NCBI RefSeq assembly: GCF_021398715.1
Contig: NZ_CP090347.1
Span: forward strand, 3,038,001-3,102,000
Length of the DNA: 64,000 nucleotides
Reading direction: 5' to 3'
Origin: Microbacterium binotii
Lineage (GTDB): Bacteria; Actinomycetota; Actinomycetes; Actinomycetales; Microbacteriaceae
In this document: one piece after another, positions 25,588 to 36,427 of the stretch
Position numbering within the stretch: position 1 is the first letter of the stretch
Layout of the letters: each line of letters starts with the position of its first letter
Position numbers and translations under genes: made by a program
The notes under the pieces: model-generated
What the model was told of the DNA's origin: nothing
Database searches by the model: none
What the model saw: the letters and a program-made list of their open reading frames with translations, nothing else

Positions 25588-27338
25588 CGGCGACCGCCGC
25601 CGCCATGCTGGTGGACACCCTGCGCAGGGCCGGTGTCGAGCACGTGTTCGCCAACCTCGGCAGCGACCATCCGGCCCTCATCGAGGCGCTCGCCGCGGAT
25701 CGCGCGCGCGGCGAACGCGTTCCCCGGGTCATCGTCTGCCCGCACGAATACACGGCGCTGAGCGCCGCGCACGGCTACGCCCTCGCCACGGGACGCCCGC
25801 AGGCGGTCTTCGTCCACACGGATGTGGGGACGGCGAATCTCGGCGGCGCGGTGCACAACGCGGCCCGCGCGCGTGTGCCCGTCCTGATCTTCGCGGGACT
25901 CACGCCGTACACCCTCGAAGGCGAGGAACAAGGGGGCCGCGACACCCACGTGACCTTCCTCCAGGACGTCCCCGATCAACACGCGCTGGTGCGCCCGTAC
26001 GCGAAGTGGTCGTACGACCTGCGCACCGCGGCGAACGTCCCGCAGGTCGTGCTCCGCGCTCTGCAGCTCACGTGCAGCAGCCCGGCGGGCCCTGTGTATC
26101 TCACGGCCGCGCGGGAAGTGCTCGCCCAGAGCGCCCCGGCTCCGGCGACCGCCGTCGAGCGCTGGCCGCGCATCGCACCCGCCGCCGCCGGCGCGGATGC
26201 CGTCCGTTCGGTCGTCGACGCGCTCGCGGGCGCCTCCCGCGCGACGATCGTCACGACCTCCGTCGGCCGGGACCCGGATGCGGTCGCCCGCCTCGTGGCG
26301 CTCGCGGAGAGATGGGGCATCGGGGTCGTCGAGTACAACGCGGAGGTGCTGAGCTTCCCGCACGATCACCCCCTGCACCTGGGCGACACCCCCGCCGCGG
26401 CGGTGGAGGCATCCGACGTCCTGATCGTGCTGGACGCGGACGTGCCGTGGATCCCCGCCGCCGTACACCCCGACCCCGACGCCCGCATCTTCGTGGTGGG
26501 CGACGACCCGCTCCAGGAGCGCATCCCCCTCTGGTACCTGCCGGCCGAGGCACTCATCCGCGCCGACGCGGTCACGTTCCTCGACCAACTGCTGGAGCAC
26601 GCGCCCGATGCCGCTCAGGCGCACGCCGCCCGGACCCGCCGCGAGAGCGTGGCAGCCGAGGCCAGCCGCGCCCGCGCCGAGCGGGACGAGCGCATCGCGG
26701 CGGACGTCGCCGAGCGGCGCCTGTCGGCGGGCAGCGTCGGCGCCACCCTGGCGCGGCTGATCGACGCGGAGACGATCGTCGTCAACGAGGCCATCACCGC
26801 GGCGCCGGACATCTGGCGGTCCCTGCCTCGGACGCTGCCGGGCACGGTGTTCGGCAACCGGGGAACGTCGCTCGGCTGGTCGGGCGGCGGGGCCCTCGGC
26901 CTCAAGCTCGCCGAACCCGACCGCCGCGTCGTCAGCATCGTCGGCGACGGCACGTTCTACTTCAGCGCGCCCTCCTCCGCCGCATCCGTCGCCGCGCGCT
27001 ACGGTCTCGCGACGCTCACCGTCATCCTCGACAACGGCGGCTGGAACGCGACCAGGCGCAACGCCGTGCGTCAGTACCCGGAAGGCGTCGCCCAGCGTGA
27101 TGAGCGGTTCTGGGTAGGGCTCGGGCGCGAAGCCGACCTGCCCGGTGTCGCCCGCGCCGCGGGGGGCGGCTGGGCGGCGACGGTCACGGACTTCGACGAC
27201 CTGGAGGACACCCTGCGCACAGCGCTCGGCCACGTCGACAGTGGCGTGGCCGCCACGGTCGCCGTGCGTCTGCCGGACATCTCCACGCACGACATCGACG
27301 AGCCGGCTGCCGCCGCAGAGAGGATCTCCCTTCCATGA
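25584..27338 (+). CDS. Thiamine-diphosphate-dependent enzyme (acetolactate synthase / benzoylformate decarboxylase family)
   Basis: 584 residues from ATG 25584 (ATGA overlap). The N-terminal domain has the cofactor-activating Glu55 in CPHEYTALSAAHGYA, and the C-terminal domain has the ThDP/Mg motif GDGTFYF (about 454) ending in the LDNGGWN segment. Family members decarboxylate 2-keto acids or join them. With an aldehyde dehydrogenase before and a LigW-like decarboxylase after, a 2-keto acid decarboxylation giving an aldehyde is the simplest reading. It is not a plain IlvB: no small subunit is adjacent. Confidence 0.8.
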   Translation: MTATAAAMLVDTLRRAGVEHVFANLGSDHPALIEALAADRARGERVPRVIVCPHEYTALSAAHGYALATGRPQAVFVHTDVGTANLGGAVHNAARARVPVLIFAGLTPYTLEGEEQGGRDTHVTFLQDVPDQHALVRPYAKWSYDLRTAANVPQVVLRALQLTCSSPAGPVYLTAAREVLAQSAPAPATAVERWPRIAPAAAGADAVRSVVDALAGASRATIVTTSVGRDPDAVARLVALAERWGIGVVEYNAEVLSFPHDHPLHLGDTPAAAVEASDVLIVLDADVPWIPAAVHPDPDARIFVVGDDPLQERIPLWYLPAEALIRADAVTFLDQLLEHAPDAAQAHAARTRRESVAAEASRARAERDERIAADVAERRLSAGSVGATLARLIDAETIVVNEAITAAPDIWRSLPRTLPGTVFGNRGTSLGWSGGGALGLKLAEPDRRVVSIVGDGTFYFSAPSSAASVAARYGLATLTVILDNGGWNATRRNAVRQYPEGVAQRDERFWVGLGREADLPGVARAAGGGWAATVTDFDDLEDTLRTALGHVDSGVAATVAVRLPDISTHDIDEPAAAAERISLP

Positions 27339-28387
27339 ACGCCGACGCACACCGCCCGCCGTATCTGCGCATCGCGACGGAGGAGGCCTGGGCGCCGCCC
27401 GAGGCGATCGCGCTGTACCGCGACCACCTCGCGCGCCGCGACCTCGACGATGTCGGCTTCAACAGCCTCATGGGCTACTTCCTGAACTCGCCGCATCCAC
27501 AGCCGCGAGCGGTGGTGGAGCGCCTGCAGGATGCGGCCGAGCGACGCATCGCCGACATGGATGCGACCGGCATCGACCATCAGGTGCTCGCCCTGACCTC
27601 TCCCGGCACGCAGGTGCTGCCGGCAGACGAGGCCGTGGCGCTGGCGCAGACCGCCAACGCCCGCCTCGGTGAGATCTGCCAGGCGCGCCCGGGGCGCTTC
27701 TCCGGACTGGGAACGGTGTCGTTCACGGATGCCGCGACGGATGTGGCGGAGCTGCGCCGCGCGGTCGGAGAGCACGGGCTGAAGGGTCTGATGCTGAACG
27801 ACCACGTGCGCGGCGACCACATCGACCACCCGCGCTTCGCTCCGCTGCTGCGCGAGCTGGAGGATCTCGACGTGCCGCTGTACCTGCATCCGGGCACACC
27901 CCCGAACGCCATGATCTCCCCCTACCGCGAAGCCGGTCTCGACGGCGCGATCCTCGGTTTCGGTGCGAGCGCCGGGCTCCATCTGCTCCGGATCATCACG
28001 TCGGGCGTCTTCGATCGCCACCCGCGCCTCCGGCTCGTGGTCGGGCACCTGGGCGAGGCGCTTCCGTTCTGGCTGCACCGGATCGACCACATGCACGCCA
28101 AACAGGTCGCCTCCGGACGCTACGAGGCGATCAAGCCGCTCGCGCAGCGTCCCTCGGAGTACTTCCGCTCCCACATCTGGCTCACGACCTCGGGGATGCC
28201 CTGGGAGCCGGCGATCCTGTTCACCCGCGAGGTCACGGGTCCGGACCGCGTGATGTACGCGATGGACTATCCGTACCAATTCGAAGCCGACGAGGTCGCA
28301 GCACAGGACGCCCTGCCGATCTCGGATGCGGAGAAGGCCGACTTCTTCGAGCACACCGCGCGCCGGGTCTTCAACCTGACGTTCTGA
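27335..28387 (+). CDS. LigW-like metal-dependent aromatic acid decarboxylase (amidohydrolase-2 family)
   Basis: 350 residues. The sequence closely follows Sphingobium LigW (5-carboxyvanillate decarboxylase) as I remember it: YLRIATEEAWAPPE, RRIADMDATGID, EAGLDGAILGFG, VGHLGEALPFWLHRIDHMH and VMYAMDYPYQFEADEV. Glu16, His185 and Asp311 align with the LigW Mn ligands Glu19, His188 and Asp314, and His238 with the active-site His241. It removes a ring carboxylate as CO2 without oxygen. The close gamma-resorcylate decarboxylases remain an alternative. It is last in the operon, with an ATGA overlap and a strong terminator after it. Confidence 0.8.
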   Translation: MNADAHRPPYLRIATEEAWAPPEAIALYRDHLARRDLDDVGFNSLMGYFLNSPHPQPRAVVERLQDAAERRIADMDATGIDHQVLALTSPGTQVLPADEAVALAQTANARLGEICQARPGRFSGLGTVSFTDAATDVAELRRAVGEHGLKGLMLNDHVRGDHIDHPRFAPLLRELEDLDVPLYLHPGTPPNAMISPYREAGLDGAILGFGASAGLHLLRIITSGVFDRHPRLRLVVGHLGEALPFWLHRIDHMHAKQVASGRYEAIKPLAQRPSEYFRSHIWLTTSGMPWEPAILFTREVTGPDRVMYAMDYPYQFEADEVAAQDALPISDAEKADFFEHTARRVFNLTF

Positions 28388-28388
28388 G

Positions 28389-28430
28389 ACGGATGCGGGC
28401 GGGCCCGGCGAGGGGACCGCCCGCATCCGT
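28389..28430. terminator. Bidirectional terminator hairpin
   Basis: ACGGATGCGGGCGG (28389-28402) pairs perfectly over 14 bases with 28417-28430 around a 14-base loop. It fills the gap between two convergent operons. Confidence 0.75.
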
Positions 28431-28435
28431 GTGCG

Positions 28436-29923
28436 TCAGAGCGGGTACTGTCCAGGCTCGCGGCGCATCGTGATCCAGCGGGTCTCGGTGAAGGCGTCGA
28501 TGTTCGCCTGCGCACCGCCGTGGCGGGATCCCGTACCGGAGGCGCCGACACCGCCGAAGGGCGAGTTCGCCTCGTCGTTGACCGTCTGGTCGTTGATGTG
28601 CACGATGCCGGTGGGGATGCGCTTGGCGAGGTCGTACGCCTTCATGGCGTCGCGGCTGACGATCCCCAACGACAGCCCGTAGTCGGTCGCCGCGGCCAGC
28701 TCGACGGCCTCGTCGTCGGTCGCGAAGGAGACCACCGAGGCGACGGGGCCGAAGACCTCGTCGCAGTACGCGGCCGCATCCTTCGGCGGATTCGCCAGCA
28801 CCGTCGGGCGGTAGAACAGCTGCTCGTAGGTACCACCGGCCGCGAGGCGGGCGCCTTGGGCGACGGCGTCCTGCACGAGCGTGTGCACGCGGTCCCGCTG
28901 CGTCTCGTCGATGAGGGGTCCGAGGTGCACCTGCCCTGCGGCCGGGTCGCCGACGACCATCGAGTCCGCCTTCGCCGCGAGCTTCGCGACGTACTCGTCG
29001 AAGAGCGACTCGTGGACGATGTGGCGGCCGACCGTCATGCAGATCTGCCCCTGGTGCAGGAAGGCGCCCCACGTGGCCAGGTTGACCGCCTGGTCGACGT
29101 CGGCGTCCTCGCGCACGAGGAAGGCGGAGTTGCCGCCGAGCTCGAGATGCGCGCGAGTGAGGTGACGGCCGGCGAGCTCTCCGACGGCGCGCCCGGCACG
29201 CGTCGACCCCGTGAAGGCGACCACGCGCACGTGCGGGTCGGCCACCATGGCTTCGCCGACCTCGGCGCCGCCGGGGACGAGCTGCAGGATGCCCTTCGGC
29301 AGACCGGCCTCCTCGAAGATGCGCACCATCGAGACACCGCCGGTCACGACCGTGCGGGGGTCGGGCTTGAGCAGGACGGCGTTCCCGAGCGCGAGAGCCG
29401 GCGCGACCGCGCGGATGCCGAGGATGAGCGGAACGTTGAAGGGCGAGATGACGCCGACGACGCCCACGGGAATCTGCTGGGCGAGCGAGAGGCGCGGCTC
29501 CTCGCTGGAGAGGATGGTGCCCAGCGGCGCCGAGGGCAGGGACGACGCCTCATAGCACTCGGCCGCGGTGACGTGCAGGGCGAAGCCTGCGAGCGGCGGG
29601 ATGGCACCGACCTCGCGGATGTTCCAGCCCATGATCTCTTCCGCGTGCTGTTCCCACAGCTGTGCGGCCTTGCGCAGCACGGCCGCACGGGCCGGATGCG
29701 GCGTGGCGGCCCACTCCTGCTGCGCGCGTGCGGCGGATGCGGCGGCTCGCGCGACGTCCGCGGCATCCGCCATCCCGACCTGCACGAGCGTCTCACCGGT
29801 GGCGGGCTCGACGGAGGCGATGGCACCGCCCCCACCTTCGACCCATTCGCCGTCGATGTAGATGCGCCCGGCGAAGAGGTCGGGATCGATCAGGGTGGCG
29901 GTGTCCTGCGTTGCGGTCGACAT
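28436..29923 (-). CDS. Benzaldehyde/vanillin dehydrogenase-like aldehyde dehydrogenase
   Basis: 495 residues from ATG 29923, preceded by GGAAAGG. Glu261 (HLELGGNS) and Cys295 (GQICMTVGR) form the active site. The sections VGVVGVISPFNVPLILGIRAVAPALALGNAVLLKPDPRT (shortened to the pattern) resemble benzaldehyde dehydrogenase XylC and vanillin dehydrogenases. The expected product is an aromatic acid. It ends the minus-strand sugar cluster but has its own 90-base upstream gap and may be separately transcribed. Confidence 0.82.
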   Translation of the reverse strand: MSTATQDTATLIDPDLFAGRIYIDGEWVEGGGGAIASVEPATGETLVQVGMADAADVARAAASAARAQQEWAATPHPARAAVLRKAAQLWEQHAEEIMGWNIREVGAIPPLAGFALHVTAAECYEASSLPSAPLGTILSSEEPRLSLAQQIPVGVVGVISPFNVPLILGIRAVAPALALGNAVLLKPDPRTVVTGGVSMVRIFEEAGLPKGILQLVPGGAEVGEAMVADPHVRVVAFTGSTRAGRAVGELAGRHLTRAHLELGGNSAFLVREDADVDQAVNLATWGAFLHQGQICMTVGRHIVHESLFDEYVAKLAAKADSMVVGDPAAGQVHLGPLIDETQRDRVHTLVQDAVAQGARLAAGGTYEQLFYRPTVLANPPKDAAAYCDEVFGPVASVVSFATDDEAVELAAATDYGLSLGIVSRDAMKAYDLAKRIPTGIVHINDQTVNDEANSPFGGVGASGTGSRHGGAQANIDAFTETRWITMRREPGQYPL

Positions 29924-30015
29924 CGGTGTCACCTTTCCGGGCTTCCCTGCCCTATACGTGTGAATACATCCTGAGCGACGCGGGGTCCGCGCGCAATGGG
30001 AGGGGTGCTCCCGGT

Positions 30016-30912
30016 TCAGCCCGTCGCACGGGCCAGGCGGTGCGATCTCCGGCCCGGGATGCTCTCCGCCCAGCCGCGCCGGATGACGCCGATCGCGTCC
30101 CGCGCGAGGGCGAGACCGTCCGCGTAGGGCGCGCGCCAGATCGAGAGCACATCGGCGGCGCCCCCGGCCAGCGGCCGCGAGAACGCCTCCACGCCCCATC
30201 GGCCGCGGTAGCCCGCATCCAATGCCTCCCGCACGAGGGCGGGCACATCCACCGCACCGTGCTCCAGCGGACCGCGGCCCGACTGGCCGAGCTCGAGGTA
30301 GCGCAACCGCGGCATCGCGGTACGGACCGCCTGCACGGCATCCGCCTCCTCGATCGCCATGTGGAAGCTGTCCAGGTGCACGCCGAGGTGGGCCGAACCG
30401 CTCGCGGCGACGTAGTCCATGGCCTGCGCGGCCGTGTTGATCGCCGCCTCCTCGTAGCGGTTCAGCACCTCGAAGGTCATCTGGACGCCGCGTTCCGCCG
30501 CCTCGTCGGCCACCACCCCCACCGCCCGCGCGCTCTCGGCGAGGAGGGCGGGGGCGACGGGCTCCGACGGGCGACCGAAGAGCCCGTAGGGCACCCCGTT
30601 CAGCTGGTCGGCCCCGAGCCGCTCGGCGAACCGGACGCTCGCGCGCAGCAGCTCGACCCCCGCCCGACGCACATCGGCGTCGGGCGAGGAGACGTCCGCG
30701 TCCGGGGCCTGACCGCACATGGCGATCGGCAGCATCCCGGTGCGCACGAACGCGTCGGCGAGGGCGTCGACGTCGGTGGAGGCGGCATCCAGCGGCGGGA
30801 GGACAGCGCGTCGGTAACCCATCTCCCGCAAGTCGTGCAGGACGGGCACGAGCTGCGCCGGGGCCAGCTCGGGCGTGATCGCCGAGAGGTGGCACGCGAG
30901 ATCGAGGTCCAT
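30016..30912 (-). CDS. Sugar phosphate isomerase/epimerase family (TIM barrel)
   Basis: 298 residues of the xylose-isomerase-like AP-endonuclease-2 family: ACHLSAITPELAPAQLVPVLHDLREMGYRRAVL at the N-terminus, VQMTFEVLNRYEEA with a metal-ligand Glu in the middle, LGVHLDSFHMAIEEAD with Asp and His, and RWGVEAFSRPLA near the end. The family isomerises or epimerises sugars and keto acids. It follows the SDR gene by 8 bases in the sugar-importer cluster, so an early isomerisation of the imported sugar is likely. Confidence 0.78.
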   Translation of the reverse strand: MDLDLACHLSAITPELAPAQLVPVLHDLREMGYRRAVLPPLDAASTDVDALADAFVRTGMLPIAMCGQAPDADVSSPDADVRRAGVELLRASVRFAERLGADQLNGVPYGLFGRPSEPVAPALLAESARAVGVVADEAAERGVQMTFEVLNRYEEAAINTAAQAMDYVAASGSAHLGVHLDSFHMAIEEADAVQAVRTAMPRLRYLELGQSGRGPLEHGAVDVPALVREALDAGYRGRWGVEAFSRPLAGGAADVLSIWRAPYADGLALARDAIGVIRRGWAESIPGRRSHRLARATG

Positions 30913-30920
30913 GGCGCGCC

Positions 30921-31703
30921 TCAGAACACCGGCAGATCGAGCCGCTGCTTGAACACCGAGTAGCCGTCGTCGACGCTCACGACGGTGCCGTTGATGGCGT
31001 TCGCCTCGTCGGAGGCCAGGAACGCCACGACGTCCGCGATCTCCTCGGGGGCCGTGAGGGCGTTGCGCATCTGCTCGGCGGCGAAGGTCGCCCGCAGCTC
31101 CTCGCTGAACTGGTTGATGATCGGGGTCCCGACGCGCCCGGGGGTGATCGCGACGGCGCGGACGCCGTACTGCGCCAGTTCGTAGGCGGCGGAGCGGGTG
31201 AACGAGATGACGGCGGCCTTGGCGGCGCTGTACGAGAACGAGAGCTCCGCGGCCTGCTGGCCGTAGATCGACGACGTGCTGATGATGACGCCGCCCGTCC
31301 CCTGCTTCCGGAACTGCCGGCCGGCGGCGAGGATGCCGTAGTAGACGCCGTCCTGATCGATGCGGATCATCGGCGCGTAGTCGACCTCGGGGTCGTGCTC
31401 GAGCAGCGGCTTGCCGCCCGCGATCCCCGCGTTGTTGAAGATCACGTCGAGCGAGCCGAACACCTCGACCGTGCGGGCGACGGCGGCCTCCACATCCTCA
31501 TAGCGGGACACGTCGGTGCGCACGGCCGCGACCGAGCCCGTGAAGCCGAGGCCCTCGAGCTCCGTCACGACCTGGTCGGAGCGCGCCAGGTCGACGTCGG
31601 CGATCATGACCTTCGCGCCCTCGCGGAGGAACTTCTCGACGGTCGCACGACCGATGCCGCTGCTGCCACCCGTGATGAGGGCGGTCTTCGATTCCAGTCG
31701 CAT
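30921..31703 (-). CDS. Short-chain dehydrogenase/reductase
   Basis: 260 residues. The cofactor motif TGGSSGIG is at 11-18, NNAG at 90-93, the catalytic Ser near 144, Tyr158 and Lys162 (YSAAK). This is a classical SDR, probably NAD-dependent (Asp38 after strand 2 favours NADH). It precedes the isomerase and follows a sugar-binding protein gene after a hairpin, so it probably oxidises or reduces a sugar, polyol or lactone precursor. Confidence 0.85.
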   Translation of the reverse strand: MRLESKTALITGGSSGIGRATVEKFLREGAKVMIADVDLARSDQVVTELEGLGFTGSVAAVRTDVSRYEDVEAAVARTVEVFGSLDVIFNNAGIAGGKPLLEHDPEVDYAPMIRIDQDGVYYGILAAGRQFRKQGTGGVIISTSSIYGQQAAELSFSYSAAKAAVISFTRSAAYELAQYGVRAVAITPGRVGTPIINQFSEELRATFAAEQMRNALTAPEEIADVVAFLASDEANAINGTVVSVDDGYSVFKQRLDLPVF

Positions 31704-31729
31704 GTGCGACCTCCATCCATGTCTGGGGT

Positions 31730-31758
31730 GGGGCGGGGCGCTCTCAGCACCCCGCCCC
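31730..31758 (-). terminator. Hairpin between sugar-binding protein and SDR genes
   Basis: GGGGCGGGG (31730-31738) and its complement (31750-31758) form a 9-bp GC-only stem with an 11-base loop in a 61-base gap. It probably reduces read-through from the importer genes into the SDR and isomerase genes. Confidence 0.5.
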
Positions 31759-31764
31759 GAGGGG

Positions 31765-32745
31765 TCAACCGAGCTTGTCGGAGGGGGTGATGCTGTCCGC
31801 GTTGTCGACGGTCACGAGGGTCGTGGCGACCGCGTCGAAGCGGGAGGAGGGCAGCGTGCCGTCCTTGCGGTAGGCCTCGATGTCCCCGACGACCGTGTCG
31901 AGGATGCTGGGCCAGGGCTGCTCGATGGTCGCCAGGAAGGGCCCGCCGGCCTTGATCGCGGCGATCGCCTCGCTCGTCGCGTCGACGCCGGTGACCTTCG
32001 CCTTCGAGCCCGCCTCGCTGACGGCCTGGGCGGCGCCGAGCGCCGCGTCGTCCCAACCGACCCAGACGCCGTCGAGGCCGCCGGGGTTCGCGGACAGGTA
32101 GTCCGCGACGAGGGACAGCGCCTCGGTGCGTCCCGTCGCGGGAGAGGCGACCTTCTGGATGTCGCCGCCGGCGATGTTCGCGCCCGCCGCGGTCAGCGCC
32201 TTCTCGGCGAGGCTGGCGCGCAGCCGGATGCCGGGGTGCGGGTCGTGCCCGATCACCATGATGTTCTTGCCCTTCAGGCCTCCGAGCGCTTCATCCAACG
32301 CCCCGACGGTCTGATCGACGATGCCCTGCTGGTCGGCGGTGACGTTGATCGCGAACGCATCGTTCTCCTCGGTCGCGGAGTCGATCGCGAAGATCGGGAT
32401 GTTCGCGTCCTTGGCGGCGGTCACGATCGAGCCGATCGAGGCGACGTCGGTGTAGCCGTCGAAGATCGCGTCGGCACCCTGCCCGATGGCGCTCTCGACC
32501 GCGGGGTTCATCTTCTGGAAGTCGAAGTCGCCCTGGATGACGGTGAGGTCCCAGCCGAGCTCGTCGGCCTTGTCCTGCACGGCCTTGACCCACCAGGCAC
32601 CCACCGGCGTCTGGTTGCCGGAGGTGAAGGCGATCACCTTGAAGGTGTCGTCACCGCCGCCTCCCGAGCCGCCCGACGAGCATCCGGTCAGGACGAGGGC
32701 CGCTGCGGCGGCCACGGCCGCGAGGGCCTTGAATGATGTGCGCAC
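31765..32745 (-). CDS. Sugar ABC transporter substrate-binding lipoprotein (RbsB-like)
   Basis: 326 residues. The signal peptide ends in the lipobox LVLTGC (Cys near 22), followed by a Ser/Gly linker. The mature part has the periplasmic-binding-protein-I pattern (KVIAFTSGNQTPVGAWWVKAVQDKADELGW, ADAIFDGYTDVASIGSIV). Ligands of this group are ribose, galactose, xylose, polyols and related compounds. It is third in the importer order ATPase, permease, binding protein. Confidence 0.87.
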   Translation of the reverse strand: MRTSFKALAAVAAAAALVLTGCSSGGSGGGGDDTFKVIAFTSGNQTPVGAWWVKAVQDKADELGWDLTVIQGDFDFQKMNPAVESAIGQGADAIFDGYTDVASIGSIVTAAKDANIPIFAIDSATEENDAFAINVTADQQGIVDQTVGALDEALGGLKGKNIMVIGHDPHPGIRLRASLAEKALTAAGANIAGGDIQKVASPATGRTEALSLVADYLSANPGGLDGVWVGWDDAALGAAQAVSEAGSKAKVTGVDATSEAIAAIKAGGPFLATIEQPWPSILDTVVGDIEAYRKDGTLPSSRFDAVATTLVTVDNADSITPSDKLG

Positions 32746-32824
32746 GTGTTACTCCTTTGTGTTCGTGCCGTTGTGATGGTGCGCGGTCGCGGGGCGACCG
32801 CTTCGGGAAAGCGGATGCGGAGCG

Positions 32825-33817
32825 TCAGCGCTCGCGGTGCCGCAGCGACGACAGCGTCACCGCGGCGATGATGATGAGGCCCGTGACGACCTGCTGGACG
32901 TAGGCGTTGACGCCGAGGATGTTCAGGCCGTTGCTCATGACGCCGATGATCGCGACGCCGACCATGGTGCCGCCGAGGTTCGCGGCGCCCGAGCGGACGA
33001 CAGTCATGCCGAGGAAGACGGCGGCGACCGAGAACATCATGTTGTCGCTGCCCTGCACGGCGCTCGCGCTGCCGAGGCGCGCCGCCAGCAGCACGCCGCC
33101 GAGCGCCGAGATCGCTCCGGCCGCCGTGAACGCGATGAGACGAGCCCGCCGTACGTTGATGCCGGACAGGCGCGAGACCTCGACGTTGCCGCCGGTCGCG
33201 TACCAGCGCCGACCCATCGTCGTGAAGCGCAGGACGAACCACAGCAGCAGCGAGATGACGATCGCGATGTAGACCGGGATCGGGATCTCGAACAGCTTCC
33301 CCTGCCCCATCGAGTTGAACTCCGGCGGCAGGTTGAACAGCGTCGTCCCCGCGGTCACGAGGTACGCGAGACCCACCACGGAGGTCATCGTGGCGAGCGT
33401 CGCGACGAAGGCCGAGAGGTTGACATACGCGATGAGCACGCCGTTCACGAGTCCGACGAGCAGACCCACGAGGATTGCGACGGCCACCGCGGCCGTCACC
33501 GGGACGCCGTTGATCATCATGGATGCGGCGACCGCGCCGGCGAGCGCCGATGTGGCGCCCACCGACAGGTCGAAGTCGCCGACGACCATGACGATGGTCT
33601 GCGCCCCGGCGATGATCGCGAGGATCGACACCTGGTACAGGATGTTCTTCACGTTCGTGAAGGTCAGGAACACATCGGGGCGCATCGCGAAGAAGAAGAC
33701 GACGAGCACGATGAGGGCGACGACCGTGCCGCCGTGCAGGAAGATGCGCCCGAACGACTCCGCGCGCGCGGTGACGATGCTGCGCGTGGTGAGCGTGGGA
33801 TCCGTGGTGGTGGCCAT
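32825..33817 (-). CDS. Sugar ABC transporter permease (RbsC-like)
   Basis: 330 residues with about eight to ten transmembrane helices. It carries the family motifs DLSVGATSALAGAVAAS and GRRWYATGGNVEVSRLSGINVRRARLIAF, which mark branched permeases of the ribose type. It begins 1 base after the ATPase stop codon. It likely works as a homodimer with the single double-domain ATPase. Confidence 0.87.
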   Translation of the reverse strand: MATTTDPTLTTRSIVTARAESFGRIFLHGGTVVALIVLVVFFFAMRPDVFLTFTNVKNILYQVSILAIIAGAQTIVMVVGDFDLSVGATSALAGAVAASMMINGVPVTAAVAVAILVGLLVGLVNGVLIAYVNLSAFVATLATMTSVVGLAYLVTAGTTLFNLPPEFNSMGQGKLFEIPIPVYIAIVISLLLWFVLRFTTMGRRWYATGGNVEVSRLSGINVRRARLIAFTAAGAISALGGVLLAARLGSASAVQGSDNMMFSVAAVFLGMTVVRSGAANLGGTMVGVAIIGVMSNGLNILGVNAYVQQVVTGLIIIAAVTLSSLRHRER

Positions 33818-33818
33818 G

Positions 33819-35344
<1,526 letters not shown>

Positions 35345-35348
<4 letters not shown>

Positions 35349-36427
35349 GACAGTCCTCCGAGCCGTGCCTCGTCGTTGCAGGCGATGATGACCTTCGGAT
35401 GGCGCCCGGTGAGGTGCGCCTCGAAGGCCTCCGCGGCCTGCTCGAGTGGGAAGACGGCCTGGGTGAACTCGGCCAGGTCAAGGTGCGGCAGCAGGTTCAA
35501 CGCACGCGGGAACGCGTACGGCGAAACGAACACGCCGGTGAGCGTGAGCTCCTTCAGGTAGAGGTAGTCCGAGATGTTCAGCGGCAGCTCGTAGTCGCTC
35601 GGGTACATCGCCCCGTAGATCACCGTGCCGCCCTTGGCCGCCAGATCGAGCAGCCCTCGGGTGGCGCGGGTCGATCCCGACGCGTCGATCACGACGTCGT
35701 AGCCGCGCCCCTCGGTGAGCTCGTCGGCGACCGCGGCCTGGTTCTCGCTCGTGGGGTCGATCGTGTACTGCGCCCCGTGGCGCCGGGCCATCCCCCGCCG
35801 GTCCGCGATCGGCTCGATCATCGTGAGCGCGGTCGCGCCGTAGCGGGCCATGACCTGAACCGTGAGCTGCCCGATCGGGCCGCCACCGCAGACGACGACA
35901 CGATCGCCGACACGGATGCGGGTCTTGTCGGCGATGCGCACGGCGACGGAGGTGGGCTCCAGCAGGCATCCCTCGAGCAGGCTCACGCTGTCGGGCAGGC
36001 GGTAGACCTGCGACTCGTGCCAGGTCACGGTCTCCGCCATACCCGGGCGGTTGTAGTCCTGGATGTGCTCGCAGAACTGCTGACGTCCGTCCTGACACGG
36101 TCGACACGAGCCGCAGAAGCGGAGGAAGTTGCCGGCGACACGGTCGCCGACGCGGAGACCGCCGCGCCCGGCACGCTCCCCCAGCGCCTCGATGACGCCG
36201 GAGACCTCGTGTCCGAGGCCGATGGGGACGTCGGTTCCGAAGAAGCCCTCGGCCAGGTGCGGGTCGGACCCGCAGATGGCGGCGTAGGCCACGCGGATGC
36301 GGACATCCTCCGGGCCCAGCTCGGGCTGGGGCATGTCGACGACGCCGATGCGGCCGCGGGCGGCCTCGTCGGGATCGCGCAGATTGCCGATGCGCGTGAC
36401 GGCGACGGTGCGCATGGTCGGGCTCAC
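35345..36427 (-). CDS. Zinc-dependent alcohol dehydrogenase (threonine/sorbitol/idonate dehydrogenase type)
   Basis: 360 residues from GTG 36427 (GTGA overlap with the transketolase); ATG 36415 is an equally plausible start. The catalytic zinc site is Cys-x-SDPH plus GLGHEVSG; the structural zinc site is FCGSCRPCQDGRQQFC; the NAD motif is VVVCGGGPIGQL. MDR enzymes of this type oxidise a secondary hydroxyl of a polyol or acid to a ketone. A ketose product would be a natural substrate for the co-transcribed transketolase. Confidence 0.83.

Noticed and set aside
25584..27338. Housekeeping acetolactate synthase IlvB
   Set aside because: There is no IlvN or IlvC neighbour, and it is embedded with overlapping codons in a catabolic operon.
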